51,428 nucleotides of DNA from an uncultured Sphingomonas sp. GTDB lineage: Bacteria > Pseudomonadota > Alphaproteobacteria > Sphingomonadales > Sphingomonadaceae. The translations under genes were made by a program, and so were the position numbers. Position 1 is the stretch's first letter. The number at the start of each line of letters is the position of its first letter. Positions 10,895 through 20,170 of this stretch are shown piece by piece. The DNA is taken from NCBI GenBank assembly GCA_913776045.1, contig CAJYOI010000028.1, positions 1 through 51,428 on the forward strand, given 5' to 3'. The notes beneath the pieces were generated by a model. It had not been told where the DNA came from. It saw only the letters and a program-made list of their open reading frames with translations, and did no database searches.

Positions 10895-12397
10895 ATGATG
10901 CGTGATATCGACCATGTGATCGCCGGGACCGGCGGTGCCAGAGCCAGCCGCTTCAGTGACGTCTTCGAGCCGAACAGTGGTCAGGTGCAGGCGCGCGTCG
11001 GCTTGGGCAGCGCAGCGGACCTGGAACGCGCGATCGAGGCGGCAAAGGCTGCGCAACCGGCGTGGGCGGCGACCAATCCGCAACGCCGCGCGCGCGTGCT
11101 CTTCAAGTTCAAGGAACTGGTCGAGGCGAACATGGACGCGCTCGCCCACACGCTGTCGAGCGAGCACGGCAAGGTCATCGCCGATGCCAAAGGCGATATC
11201 CAGCGCGGGCTGGAGGTCATCGAATTCGCCTGTGGCATCCCGCACGCGCTGAAGGGCGAATATACGCAGGGCGCGGGGCCGGGGATCGACGTCTATTCGA
11301 TGCGGATGCCGGTCGGCATCGGTGCCGGTATCACGCCGTTCAACTTTCCGGCGATGATTCCGATGTGGATGTTCGGCGTCGCCATCGCCTGCGGCAACGC
11401 CTTCATCCTGAAGCCGAGCGAGCGCGACCCTTCGGTGCCGGTGCGCCTCGCCGAACTGATGCGCGAGGCCGGGTTGCCCGAGGGCATCCTGCAAGTCGTC
11501 CACGGCGACAAGGAGATGGTCGACGCGATCCTCGACCATCCGGCGATTTCCGCCGTCAGCTTCGTCGGCTCCAGCGACATCGCGCAGTACGTCTACAGCC
11601 GCGGCGTCGCTTCCGGAAAGCGCGTGCAGGCGATGGGCGGGGCCAAGAACCACGGCATCGTCATGCCCGACGCCGATCTGGACCAGGTCGTTGCCGACCT
11701 GTCGGGCGCGGCGTTCGGATCGGCGGGTGAGCGCTGCATGGCACTTCCGGTCGTCGTGCCGGTGGGCGAGAAGACTGCCGACAACCTGCGCGAGAAGCTG
11801 ATCCCGGCGATCGACGCGCTGCGGGTCGGCGTGTCGACCGATGCCGAGGCCCATTACGGCCCGGTCGTGAACGCCGCGCACAAGCAGCGGGTCGAAAACT
11901 GGATCCAGATCGGCGTCGACGAGGGCGCCGAACTGGTCGTCGACGGCCGCGGCTTCTCGCTGCAGGGGCATGAGCAGGGCTTCTTCATCGGACCCAGCCT
12001 GTTCGATCGCGTAACGCCGCAGATGCAGAGCTACAAGGAAGAGATTTTCGGCCCGGTCCTCCAGATCGTCCGTGCGCCCGATTTCGAAACCGCGGTGCGC
12101 CTGCCGAGCGAGCATCAGTACGGCAACGGCGTCGCGATCTTCACCCGCAACGGCCACGCCGCCCGCGAATTCGCCGCGCGCGTGGAGGTTGGAATGGTTG
12201 GCATCAACGTGCCCATCCCGGTACCGGTCGCCTACCACAGCTTCGGCGGCTGGAAGCGCAGCGCGTTCGGTGACGTCAACCAGCACGGCATGGAAGGCGT
12301 GCGCTTCTGGACGAAGGTGAAAACGGTGACGCAGCGCTGGCCTGATGGCGGGGTGGGAGAGGGCGGCAACGCCTTCGTCATCCCGACAATGGAATGA
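10895..12397 (+). CDS. mmsA: CoA-acylating methylmalonate-semialdehyde dehydrogenase
   Basis: This 500-residue NAD-dependent enzyme converts methylmalonate semialdehyde to propionyl-CoA, the last step of valine breakdown and the link to the upstream pcc operon. Visible motifs are PVGIGAGITPFNFPAMIP, the NAD-site region SFVGSSDIAQYVY, the catalytic Cys281 in GSAGERCMAL and the C-terminal GWKRSAFGDVNQHG. Two adjacent ATG codons (10895 and 10898) could start it; GGAGAG precedes them. It heads a plus-strand operon running to 20000, and the 104 bases between it and the divergent chemoreceptor gene must hold its promoter. Confidence 0.95.
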   Translation: MMRDIDHVIAGTGGARASRFSDVFEPNSGQVQARVGLGSAADLERAIEAAKAAQPAWAATNPQRRARVLFKFKELVEANMDALAHTLSSEHGKVIADAKGDIQRGLEVIEFACGIPHALKGEYTQGAGPGIDVYSMRMPVGIGAGITPFNFPAMIPMWMFGVAIACGNAFILKPSERDPSVPVRLAELMREAGLPEGILQVVHGDKEMVDAILDHPAISAVSFVGSSDIAQYVYSRGVASGKRVQAMGGAKNHGIVMPDADLDQVVADLSGAAFGSAGERCMALPVVVPVGEKTADNLREKLIPAIDALRVGVSTDAEAHYGPVVNAAHKQRVENWIQIGVDEGAELVVDGRGFSLQGHEQGFFIGPSLFDRVTPQMQSYKEEIFGPVLQIVRAPDFETAVRLPSEHQYGNGVAIFTRNGHAAREFAARVEVGMVGINVPIPVPVAYHSFGGWKRSAFGDVNQHGMEGVRFWTKVKTVTQRWPDGGVGEGGNAFVIPTME

Positions 12398-12777
12398 CCC
12401 GCGACCGCGTCTCCTCGGGCTCGCCCTACGAAGCCACCATCGGCTTCTGCCGGGCCGTCCGCGTCGGCAATCGTATCCTCGTATCGGGAACCGCGCCGGT
12501 CGAGGACGATGGCAGCTCGACGCCCGGCGGTGCCGGGTGCCAAGCCGAGCGGTGCCTGGCGATCATCGTGCGCGCGATCGAACAGCTCGGCGGGTCGGCG
12601 GAGGACGTCGTGCGCACGCGGCAATATCTGGTCGATGCCGCGGATGCCGATGCGGTCGGGCGGGCACATGGCCGCTGGTTCGCCGACGTGCGTCCGGCAT
12701 CGACGATGGTCGTCGTCGCCGGCCTGTTGCGCCCCGAATGGCGGGTCGAGATCGAAGCCGAGGCCGAACTGTCGTGA
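12394..12777 (+). CDS. RidA family protein
   Basis: This 127-residue protein has the YjgF/YER057c/UK114 fold. RidA enzymes hydrolyse reactive enamine/imine intermediates made by PLP enzymes. Family features include GNRILVSGTAPVEDDG near the N-terminus, VRTRQYLVDAADADAVG with the arginine region in the middle, and ASTMVVVAGLLRPEWRVEIE at the C-terminus. It overlaps mmsA by four bases (ATGA) and the next gene by one. A role in clearing imines from branched-chain amino acid deamination is an inference from context. Confidence 0.88.
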   Translation: MTRDRVSSGSPYEATIGFCRAVRVGNRILVSGTAPVEDDGSSTPGGAGCQAERCLAIIVRAIEQLGGSAEDVVRTRQYLVDAADADAVGRAHGRWFADVRPASTMVVVAGLLRPEWRVEIEAEAELS

Positions 12778-13709
12778 TGCGCTGGCTGCTCGCGATGGTA
12801 TTGACCCTCGTTGCCGTTCCAGCCTCGGCGCAGGACAAGCGTATCGCGTTCACCTTCGACGACGCACCGCGGCGGGCAGGCGCGTTCCTGACCCAGGACG
12901 AGCGGGTGACGCGTCTGATCAAAGCGCTACGCAAGGCGCGGGTCGCCCAGGCCGCCTTCTTCGTCAATCCGGGCCATATCGTGCCGAGCGATCCCGGCGC
13001 AGCGGCGCGGATCGACGCCTATGTCGCGGCCGGCCATGTGATCGCCAACCACAGCTTTTCGCACCCGAGCCTGACCGACGTGACGGCCGACGCCTATCTC
13101 GCGGATATCGATGCCGCAGAGACGTGGCTGCGCGGGCGTCCGGGCTATCGCGCGCTGTTCCGCTACCCGCAGCTGAACGAAGGCCGCGCCGACAAGGCCA
13201 AGCGCGACGCGGTGCGCGCAGGGCTTGCGGCGCGGGGTTTGCGCAACGGTTATGTGACGATCGACGGATATGATTGGGCGCTGGAAAATCTGACGGTCGA
13301 GGCGGCGCGGGCGGGCAAGGCGATGGACCGCGAGGCGCTGCGCGACCTTTATGTCGAAACGCACGTCGAGGCGGCGGAATATTTCGACGGCCTCGCCCGC
13401 GCGACGCATGGCCGGTCGCCGGCGCATGTCCTGTTGCTCCACGAAACCGATCTCGCCGCGCTTTATCTGCCCGATCTGGTCAAGGCGCTGCGGCGCAAGG
13501 GCTGGCGGGTCGCGACCGTAGACGACGCCTATGCCGACCCGATCGCGGCCGAGGCGTCGCGCTACGACGTGCGGTCGTCGCAGGGGACGTTGACCGAAAT
13601 GCTCGCCTGGCAAAAGGGGCTTCCCGCGCCGCGCTGGTATGCGCGCAACGATGCACAGGTGCTCGGCAAGCTGTTCGCCACGCGCGTGCTGAAGGAGGGC
13701 GTCGAATGA
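12777..13709 (+). CDS. Secreted polysaccharide deacetylase family protein
   Basis: This 310-residue protein has a clear signal peptide (MRWLLAMVLTLVAVPASAQ) and the NodB-homology motifs: TFDDAP for the base and metal Asp, NHSFSHP for the metal histidines and FRYPQLNEG for motif 3. It should act in the periplasm on an N-acetylated sugar or a related amide. ATG 12777 overlaps the RidA stop; GTG 12774 is an alternative. Nothing ties it to valine breakdown except its position within the overlapping gene string. Confidence 0.88.
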   Translation: MRWLLAMVLTLVAVPASAQDKRIAFTFDDAPRRAGAFLTQDERVTRLIKALRKARVAQAAFFVNPGHIVPSDPGAAARIDAYVAAGHVIANHSFSHPSLTDVTADAYLADIDAAETWLRGRPGYRALFRYPQLNEGRADKAKRDAVRAGLAARGLRNGYVTIDGYDWALENLTVEAARAGKAMDREALRDLYVETHVEAAEYFDGLARATHGRSPAHVLLLHETDLAALYLPDLVKALRRKGWRVATVDDAYADPIAAEASRYDVRSSQGTLTEMLAWQKGLPAPRWYARNDAQVLGKLFATRVLKEGVE

Positions 13710-14179
13710 TCCGGACCCTGACGTTCCTGATCCTGCCCTTGCTCACAGCCTGTTCGGCGTCCGAGCCGACCGAACGCAACGCTGCCCCGGCGGTGCAGAA
13801 CGAGGAGGCCGAGATCCGGGCGGCACTCGCCAACGGCACGGTGCCGCCGCTGCCCAAGACCGTGGCGACCCAGACCAAGACCCTGCCCGCCGAGCTTATC
13901 GGCACCTGGACCGCCGACAGGAGTGGCGGCTGCGCGCCCGGTAACCTGATGCGGATCGAGATCACACCGACCGAAATCCGCTATCACGAAAGCGTCGCCC
14001 GGATCGAAAGCGTGGTGAAGACCTGGCCCGAAGGCTATGGTGTCGACGCGCAGGTCACCGGCGAGGGCCAGACCGAGCGTCGCAGTTTCGACCTGATCCC
14101 CCGCGTGAACGGAACCTTGATCCGGTCCGAAGCGCCTTATCCCGATATCACCTATACCCGCTGCAAGGTTGCCCCATGA
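13706..14179 (+). CDS. Putative lipoprotein, unknown
   Basis: This 157-residue protein has a lipoprotein signal (MIRTLTFLILPLLTAC, lipobox LTAC, lipidated Cys16). The mature part has a Glu/Ala-rich segment, then a domain with LIGTWTADRSGGC, which looks like a small beta-barrel of the kind that begins with GTW. Two further cysteines may pair. It overlaps both neighbours by four bases. The family is not recognised. Confidence 0.75.
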   Translation: MIRTLTFLILPLLTACSASEPTERNAAPAVQNEEAEIRAALANGTVPPLPKTVATQTKTLPAELIGTWTADRSGGCAPGNLMRIEITPTEIRYHESVARIESVVKTWPEGYGVDAQVTGEGQTERRSFDLIPRVNGTLIRSEAPYPDITYTRCKVAP

Positions 14180-15321
14180 CCGATCAATTCAACCTGACTC
14201 CCGACCAGCGCGAGATCCAGGAGCTCGCGCGCCGTTTCACCGCCGACCGAATCACGCCGTTCGCCGCGGAGTGGGACGAGAAGCACCACTATCCCGTCGA
14301 TGTCTGGAAGGCCGCGGGTGAACTTGGCTTCGGCGCGATCTACGTCGGCGAAGAGGACGGCGGCATCGGTCTCGGCCGGCTGGAGGCGGCACTCATCATG
14401 GAGGCGATGGCGTACGGCTGTCCCGCCACGTCTGCCTTCATCTCGATCCACAACATGGCGGCATGGATGATCGCGCGGTTCGGGACGCAGGCGCTGAAGG
14501 ACCGGTTCCTCCCCGATCTGGTGTCGATGGACAAGATCGGCAGCTATTGCCTGACCGAGCCGGGTTCGGGCTCCGACGCCGCCGCGCTCAAGACGACCGC
14601 GCACCGCGACGGCGATCACTTCGTGCTGAACGGCACCAAGCAGTTCATCTCGGGCGCCGGCTACAACGACGTCTATGTCTGCATGGTTCGCACCGGTGAC
14701 GAGAAATCAAAGGGCATCACCTGCTTCGTGGTCGAGAAGGACACGCCCGGCCTGTCGTTCGGGGCGCCCGAGCGCAAGCTCGGCTGGAACGCCTCGCCGA
14801 CGGCGCAGGTGATCTTCGAGGAGTGCCGCGTGCCGGCAGAAAACATGGTGGGCGCAGAGGGCGAGGGGTTCCGCATCGCGATGTCGGGGCTCGACGGCGG
14901 GCGGCTCAACATCGGCGCCTGTTCGCTGGGCGGCGCGCAGCGGTGTCTGGACGAGGCGATCCGCTATACCAAGGAGCGCCAGCAGTTCGGCCAGCCCGTC
15001 GCCGATTTCCAGAACACGCAGTTCACGCTGGCCGACATGGCCACCGACCTGGAGGCGGCGCGCGCGCTGCTCTACCTCGCCGCGGCGAAGGTCACCAACA
15101 ACGCGCCCGACAAGTCGCGCTTCTCTGCGATGGCCAAGCGGCTGGCGACCGACAACGGGTCGAGCATCGTCGACCGTGCGCTGCAGCTGCACGGCGGCTA
15201 CGGATATCTGATGGACTATCCGATCGAACGCTTCTGGCGTGATCTGCGCGTCCATTCGATCCTGGAGGGGACCAACCAGGTCATGCGGATGATCGTCGGC
15301 CGCGATCTGGTGCGGCAGTGA
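14176..15321 (+). CDS. Acyl-CoA dehydrogenase, probably isobutyryl-CoA dehydrogenase
   Basis: This 381-residue FAD enzyme oxidises a short branched acyl-CoA and passes electrons to ETF. Motifs YCLTEPGSGSDAAAL, FISGAGYNDVY, ERQQFGQPVADFQNTQF and LQLHGGYGYL are typical. The catalytic base fits Glu364 in ILEGTNQVMRM. Substrate is inferred from the operon: mmsA, a 3-hydroxyisobutyryl-CoA hydrolase and mmsB define valine degradation, in which isobutyryl-CoA goes to methacrylyl-CoA. ATG 14176 overlaps the lipoprotein stop. Confidence 0.92.
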   Translation: MTDQFNLTPDQREIQELARRFTADRITPFAAEWDEKHHYPVDVWKAAGELGFGAIYVGEEDGGIGLGRLEAALIMEAMAYGCPATSAFISIHNMAAWMIARFGTQALKDRFLPDLVSMDKIGSYCLTEPGSGSDAAALKTTAHRDGDHFVLNGTKQFISGAGYNDVYVCMVRTGDEKSKGITCFVVEKDTPGLSFGAPERKLGWNASPTAQVIFEECRVPAENMVGAEGEGFRIAMSGLDGGRLNIGACSLGGAQRCLDEAIRYTKERQQFGQPVADFQNTQFTLADMATDLEAARALLYLAAAKVTNNAPDKSRFSAMAKRLATDNGSSIVDRALQLHGGYGYLMDYPIERFWRDLRVHSILEGTNQVMRMIVGRDLVRQ

Positions 15322-17000
15322 CCGATCCCTGGACTCAGGCCGTTACGGCGATGACCGAAGCGATGCGCAAGCCCCTCGGTGCCGCGCCGACACGGCCCTA
15401 CGATCCCCTCGCGCTTTTCCAGACGATGGGCGAATTCACCGCCCGTACGATGGCAGATCCGCAGCAGCTGTTCGCCGTGCAGGCAGAGGCGGTGCGCGAG
15501 TGGGGGCGGTTCTGGTCCAACGTCTGGACGACCCCGACCGACAAGCCCCGTGACCGCCGCTTCGCCGCGCCCGAATGGCAGGACGATCCCTGGTATCGCG
15601 CGATCCGCGATGCCTATCTGCTCGCTTCGGCCCAGATGCGGCGGCTGGCGGCGGGCGCGGGGGGCAATACCGCCGATCGGGCGATGATCGCCTTCCTGCT
15701 CGACGGCTGGCTGAACGCTGTGTCGCCGACCAACTTCGCGATGACCAACCCGCAGGTCGTCTACCGCACGCTGGAGACGGGAGGGGCGAACCTGCTGGCG
15801 GGCTTCGCCAACCTGGTCGAGGACGTCGCCAGCGGCAGGGGCATCGTCAAGCGTCGTACCGATCCGAACGCCTTCGTGAAGGGCGAAACGATTGCCGCGA
15901 CGCCGGGCGAAGTCGTGTGGCAGAACGACCTGTGCCAGTTGATCCAGTACACGCCCGCGACGCCGCAGGTCGCGGCCGAGCCGCTGCTGTACGTGCCGCC
16001 GCTGGTCAATCGCTTCTACATGATCGACCTGCAGCCCAGGTCGAGTCTGGTAAAATGGCTGGTCGACCAAGGCCGCACCGTATTCGTCGTCTCGTGGATC
16101 AATCCGACCGAAGCGCACCGTGACAAGAGCGTCGAGGACTATGTTCTTTCGGGCATCGTCGAAGCCGCTGGCGTGGTGCGAGAGCGGACGGGCCACGCCC
16201 CAGACTTGTTCGCCTTCTGCCTGGGCGGCACGCTGACCGCGATTGCACTCGCCTATCTGGCGGCGAAGGGGCGGGCGGACGAGGTCAACTCGGCAACGCT
16301 CATCGGATCGATGGTCGACTTCGCCGACATGCGCGACTGGTCGGCGTTCGTCCACGAAGCGCATCTGACCGCGCTGGAGGGGCATCTCGAGCGGCAGGGC
16401 TTCATCGACTCGGTGGAACTGCAACAATTGTTCGCGGCGATGCGGGCCAACGACTTGATCTGGTCGTCGGTGGTGAACCACTATCTGCTCGACAAGCCCG
16501 CACCGCCCAGCGACCTGCTCTATTGGTTCGAAGATGGCGCGCGCATCCCGGCGGCGTTCCTGAAGAGCTACAACCGGGAGCTGCTGCTGAACAACGCGCT
16601 CGCCGAACCTGCGGGCTTTGCGGTCGGTGGTGAAGCGATCGACCTCGCCAAGATCAGCACGCCCGTTCTGTCGATCGCGCTGAAGGACGACCACGTCTCC
16701 GCCTGGGAAGCCGTCTACGGCGGCGCGCGGATGATGAATGCGGACTTTGTACTCGGCGGGTCGGGCCACAATGCCGGCGTCATCAATCCCCCCGCGGCGA
16801 ACAAGCACGGATACTGGATCAACGACGCGACGCCGGCGACGGGCGCCGAATGGGTGCAGGGCGCGACCAAGCATGACGGATCGTGGTGGCCGTGGTGGAC
16901 GCTCTGGCTCGACCGGCACGGTTCGGGCGACCGTGTGCCGGCCCGCACGATAACCGACGGGATCGAACCCGCTCCTGGCTCTTACGCGAAGGCTGAATGA
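15318..17000 (+). CDS. phaC: Class I polyhydroxyalkanoate synthase
   Basis: This 560-residue protein polymerises 3-hydroxyacyl-CoA on the surface of storage granules. The alpha/beta-hydrolase core is preceded by the class I N-terminal region (FAAPEWQDDPWYRAIRDAYL). The lipase-like box is FCLGGT with nucleophile Cys301; Asp458 (KDDHVS) and His484 (GSGHNAGVIN) complete the triad. The signature SWINPTEAHRDKS and the C-terminal GSWWPWWTLWLD fit. It starts with GTG overlapping the dehydrogenase stop and overlaps the next gene by ATGA. No phasin, phaA or phaB is adjacent. Its position between isobutyryl-CoA dehydrogenase and 3-hydroxyisobutyryl-CoA hydrolase is unusual. Confidence 0.94.
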   Translation: MTDPWTQAVTAMTEAMRKPLGAAPTRPYDPLALFQTMGEFTARTMADPQQLFAVQAEAVREWGRFWSNVWTTPTDKPRDRRFAAPEWQDDPWYRAIRDAYLLASAQMRRLAAGAGGNTADRAMIAFLLDGWLNAVSPTNFAMTNPQVVYRTLETGGANLLAGFANLVEDVASGRGIVKRRTDPNAFVKGETIAATPGEVVWQNDLCQLIQYTPATPQVAAEPLLYVPPLVNRFYMIDLQPRSSLVKWLVDQGRTVFVVSWINPTEAHRDKSVEDYVLSGIVEAAGVVRERTGHAPDLFAFCLGGTLTAIALAYLAAKGRADEVNSATLIGSMVDFADMRDWSAFVHEAHLTALEGHLERQGFIDSVELQQLFAAMRANDLIWSSVVNHYLLDKPAPPSDLLYWFEDGARIPAAFLKSYNRELLLNNALAEPAGFAVGGEAIDLAKISTPVLSIALKDDHVSAWEAVYGGARMMNADFVLGGSGHNAGVINPPAANKHGYWINDATPATGAEWVQGATKHDGSWWPWWTLWLDRHGSGDRVPARTITDGIEPAPGSYAKAE

Positions 17001-18055
17001 CCTATTCTATGACTGACACGGTGCTCGCCGAACGCGATGGTTCGGCGGGCCGCCTGCGCCTCAACCGGCCCAAGGCGCTCCATTCGCTCGACCTTGCGAT
17101 GGTGCGTCAGATGACGCACGCGCTGCTGGCGTGGCGCGACGACCCCGACATCCGCATCGTGCTGATCGACCATGCCCCCTCGCCGGATGGCGATCCCAAG
17201 TACGCGAGGGGCTTCTGCGCGGGCGGCGACGTGGTGACGATCGCCAAAGCGCTGGAGGGTCGCGAAAAGGCCGCGCGCTCGTTCTTCTATGAAGAATATC
17301 GCCTCAACCACCTGATGTACACGTTTCCGAAGCCGGGCGTTGCCTTCATGGACGGGGTGACGATGGGCGGTGGCGTCGGCATCGCCTGCCCATGCCGCTA
17401 CCGCGTCGCGACCGAGCGAACGGTATTCGCGATGCCGGAGACGGCGATCGGCATCTTCCCCGACGTCGGTGGCGGGCGCTACCTCTCGCGGCTGCGCGGG
17501 CGGGTGGCGCAATATCTCGCGCTCACTTCCGCGCGGCTGACCGGCGCGGACTGCAAGGCGCTGCGCCTGGCGACTCACTACCTGCCATCCGAAGCGCTCG
17601 ACGAAGCCAAGCGCCGCATCGCTGCCGATCCGTTCCGGGTGGAGGCGATCCTCGACGAACTGTCGATCGTCCCGCCCGAGGCCGAGATCATGGCGCGCTT
17701 GGGCGTTATCGATCGCTGCTTCGCCGCCGACGATCTGGACGCGATCCTCGCCTGTCTCGACGCCGAGCAGGACGATTGGGCCGCCAAGACCGCCACCAGC
17801 ATTCGCGCCAAGTCCCCGACCGCCTGCGCAGTGTCGCTGCGCATGCTGGTCGAAAGCCCGAAGCAGCCGCATTTCGTGGACGAGATGCGGATGGAATATG
17901 CCCTTATGGTCCGCATGATCGCGTTCCCCGACTTTGCGGAGGGCGTGCGCGCGCTGCTGATCGACAAGACCAGCGATCCGCAGTGGCAGCCGCAAGCCGA
18001 CACCGATCCCTTCTTCGAACCCTTGTCCCCGATCGACGCCTGGAGCCCGCTATGA
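16997..18055 (+). CDS. 3-hydroxyisobutyryl-CoA hydrolase
   Basis: This 352-residue crotonase-superfamily enzyme releases 3-hydroxyisobutyrate from its CoA ester in valine degradation. Features are [24 protein letters not shown], the oxyanion segment [20 protein letters not shown] and [18 protein letters not shown]. Length (about 350) distinguishes it from ordinary enoyl-CoA hydratases (about 260). ATG 16997 overlaps phaC; ATG 17009 is an alternative start. It is followed directly by an enoyl-CoA hydratase. Confidence 0.93.
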   Translation: MTYSMTDTVLAERDGSAGRLRLNRPKALHSLDLAMVRQMTHALLAWRDDPDIRIVLIDHAPSPDGDPKYARGFCAGGDVVTIAKALEGREKAARSFFYEEYRLNHLMYTFPKPGVAFMDGVTMGGGVGIACPCRYRVATERTVFAMPETAIGIFPDVGGGRYLSRLRGRVAQYLALTSARLTGADCKALRLATHYLPSEALDEAKRRIAADPFRVEAILDELSIVPPEAEIMARLGVIDRCFAADDLDAILACLDAEQDDWAAKTATSIRAKSPTACAVSLRMLVESPKQPHFVDEMRMEYALMVRMIAFPDFAEGVRALLIDKTSDPQWQPQADTDPFFEPLSPIDAWSPL

Positions 18056-18831
18056 GCATTTACGAAACCCTGATCGTCGAACAGCGTGAAGGCGGCGTAA
18101 CGCTCATCACGCTCAACCGCCCGCAGGCGCTGAACGCGCTCAATTCGCAGGTGCTGAGCGAGCTGATCGCTGCGCTGGAGGCGTTCGATGCCGACGCCAG
18201 CCAGGGCTGCGCGGTGCTGACCGGCAGCGCCAAGGCGTTTGCGGCTGGCGCCGATATCAAGGAAATGCAGGCGATGGACTTCGCCCAGATGTACGGCACC
18301 AACCACTTCGGCGGCTACGACCGCGTCACCGCGACGCGCAAGCCGGTGATCGCGGCGGTCGCCGGCTATGCGCTGGGCGGCGGGTGCGAGCTTGCCATGA
18401 TGTGCGACTTCATCCTGGCCGCCGACACCGCGAAGTTCGGCCAGCCGGAGATCAAGCTGGCGGTCAGCCCGGGCATGGGCGGATCGCAGCGCCTGGCCCG
18501 CGCGGTCGGCAAGGCCAAAGCGATGGAAATGTGCCTGACCGGCCGGATGATGGACGCCGCCGAAGCCGAACGCGCCGGGCTGGTGTCGCGGATCGTCCCG
18601 GCCGACGACCTGGTCGAGGAAGCGGTGAAGACCGCCACGACCATCGCTGGCATGGCGCCGCTGGCGGTCAAGGCGAACAAGGAAATGGTCAACGCCGCGT
18701 TCGAAACCGGACTGACCCAGGGTGTCGCGTTCGAGCGGCGGCTGTTCCACGGGCTGTTCGGGACCGCCGACCAGAAGGAAGGGATGGCGGCGTTCGTCGA
18801 GAAGCGGCCGGGGAATTGGTCGGGGCGCTGA
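18052..18831 (+). CDS. Enoyl-CoA hydratase (likely methacrylyl-CoA hydratase)
   Basis: This 259-residue crotonase-fold enzyme has [42 protein letters not shown] and [18 protein letters not shown]. The two catalytic glutamates lie in the last two motifs. In this operon its expected substrate is methacrylyl-CoA, giving 3-hydroxyisobutyryl-CoA. Its start overlaps the hydrolase stop. It is close to the general short-chain hydratase type, so other substrates are possible. Confidence 0.94.
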   Translation: MSIYETLIVEQREGGVTLITLNRPQALNALNSQVLSELIAALEAFDADASQGCAVLTGSAKAFAAGADIKEMQAMDFAQMYGTNHFGGYDRVTATRKPVIAAVAGYALGGGCELAMMCDFILAADTAKFGQPEIKLAVSPGMGGSQRLARAVGKAKAMEMCLTGRMMDAAEAERAGLVSRIVPADDLVEEAVKTATTIAGMAPLAVKANKEMVNAAFETGLTQGVAFERRLFHGLFGTADQKEGMAAFVEKRPGNWSGR

Positions 18832-18835
18832 GCGG

Positions 18836-19114
18836 TTGGACGGCTATCACGTCTTTTTCGGCCACGTCGCCATTGTCGCGGCCCTCGTATCGTTGATCGT
18901 TGGGGCCGTCGTTCGTCGGCCAATCACCGCGTTGGCGGCACTTGTCGCCACCACCTTTGTTGCGACATCGTTCTATATGCTGATCCTCTATAAGCCCGGA
19001 ATGACGATCGGCATGTCGATCAGTGCATATACCACCGCGTTCGTCAGCCCGGTCATTCTGGGCGCCGTGATTCTAGCGCGCTCGACTCGAAACCTCACAG
19101 TCTGGAAATTCTGA
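18836..19114 (+). CDS. Small membrane protein, unknown
   Basis: This 92-residue ORF begins at TTG 18836, five bases after the hydratase stop, and ends just before mmsB. Three hydrophobic segments are visible, roughly residues 8-23, 30-46 and 55-78. The open frame extends upstream inside the hydratase gene, so the start is uncertain. The DNA is more AT-rich than its neighbours. No family recognised. It is the third such tiny membrane gene slotted between pathway genes in this region. Confidence 0.5.
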   Translation: MDGYHVFFGHVAIVAALVSLIVGAVVRRPITALAALVATTFVATSFYMLILYKPGMTIGMSISAYTTAFVSPVILGAVILARSTRNLTVWKF

Positions 19115-19115
19115 T

Positions 19116-20000
19116 ATGACTCGCATTGCCTTCATTGGCCTCGGCAACATGGGTGGCGGGATGGCCGCGAATCTGGCGAAGGCGGGGCACGACGTCCGCG
19201 CGTTCGACCTGTCGGTGGAGGCGCTCGACCGGGCGAAGGCGGCGGGCTGCCTGCCCGCCGAAAGCGCCGCGGCGGCGTGCGACGGGGCGGAGGCGGTCGT
19301 CACGATGCTGCCGGCGGGCAAGCATGTGGAAGGCGTCTATACCGACAGCATCTTCGACGCAGTGCCCAAGACCGCGATCCTGATGGACTGTTCAACGATC
19401 GACGTCGCGACCGCCAAGCGTGTCGCGGAAGCCGCCGCGGCCAAGGGCCTGACGATGGTCGATGCTCCCGTTTCCGGCGGGATCGGCGCGGCCAATGCCG
19501 GCACGCTGACCTTCATGGTCGGCGGCTCGGCAGCGGCGTTCGACCGAGCCGAGCCGTTCCTGTCAGATATGGGCAAGGCGGTGATCCATGCCGGTGCGAA
19601 CGGCAGCGGCCAGGCAGCGAAGATCTGCAACAACATGCTGCTCGGCGCATCGATGGTCGCGACGTGCGAGGCGCTGGTGCTGGCTGAGAAGTTGGGGCTC
19701 GACCCGCAGAAATTCTACGACATCGCCAGCGTGTCGTCTGGGTCGTGCTGGTCGCTCAACACCTATGCCCCGCTGCCGGGCGTCGGGCCGCAGTCGCCGG
19801 CGGACAATGATTATCAGGGCGGCTTCGCGGCGGCGTTGATGCTGAAGGACCTGCGGCTGGCGATGGAGGCGGCCGGTAGCGTCGACGCCGATACGCCGAT
19901 GGGCAAGCGGGCGACCGAGCTGTACGAGGCGTTCGTGGCTGTGGACGAGGGGGGGCACGACTTCTCGGCGATCATCCGGACTTTGGGGGCGAAGGGCTAA
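19116..20000 (+). CDS. mmsB: 3-hydroxyisobutyrate dehydrogenase
   Basis: This 294-residue enzyme oxidises 3-hydroxyisobutyrate to methylmalonate semialdehyde, the substrate of MmsA at the front of the operon. The N-terminal NAD motif is FIGLGNMGGGMAANL, followed by the substrate signature DAPVSGGIGAA and the catalytic-lysine segment GSGQAAKICNNMLL. Length fits the family. It is the last gene of the valine block; a palindromic repeat follows. Confidence 0.95.
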   Translation: MTRIAFIGLGNMGGGMAANLAKAGHDVRAFDLSVEALDRAKAAGCLPAESAAAACDGAEAVVTMLPAGKHVEGVYTDSIFDAVPKTAILMDCSTIDVATAKRVAEAAAAKGLTMVDAPVSGGIGAANAGTLTFMVGGSAAAFDRAEPFLSDMGKAVIHAGANGSGQAAKICNNMLLGASMVATCEALVLAEKLGLDPQKFYDIASVSSGSCWSLNTYAPLPGVGPQSPADNDYQGGFAAALMLKDLRLAMEAAGSVDADTPMGKRATELYEAFVAVDEGGHDFSAIIRTLGAKG

Positions 20001-20008
20001 ATCGACCA

Positions 20009-20105
20009 CCGTCATCGCCGCGCAGACGGGGAGAAATTCTGGCTGGCTCTCGTGAGCCTCAGGGCCTCCAGCGACTATTGATCCCCGCCTCCGCGGGCAT
20101 GACGG
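20009..20105. repeat. Dispersed palindrome (CCGTCAT/ATGACGG family)
   Basis: ACCGTCATCGCCGCGCAGAC on the left pairs with CGCCTCCGCGGGCATGACGG on the right. Relatives are at 28005-28093 and inside 47690-47915. It fills the space between mmsB and the beta-helix gene and could act as a transcription end for the valine operon, although there is no T run. Confidence 0.65.
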
Positions 20106-20170
20106 AGGGTGCGCGGTGGGGCAATGTTAACCCGCCTCCGCTAATCGCGCGGACCCAAAGGAGTCCCCCC

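Noticed and set aside
9477-10895. 473-codon plus-strand ORF opposite the chemoreceptor gene
   Set aside because: The minus strand has a clear chemoreceptor hairpin; the plus reading is rich in Arg, Asp and Gly without motifs.
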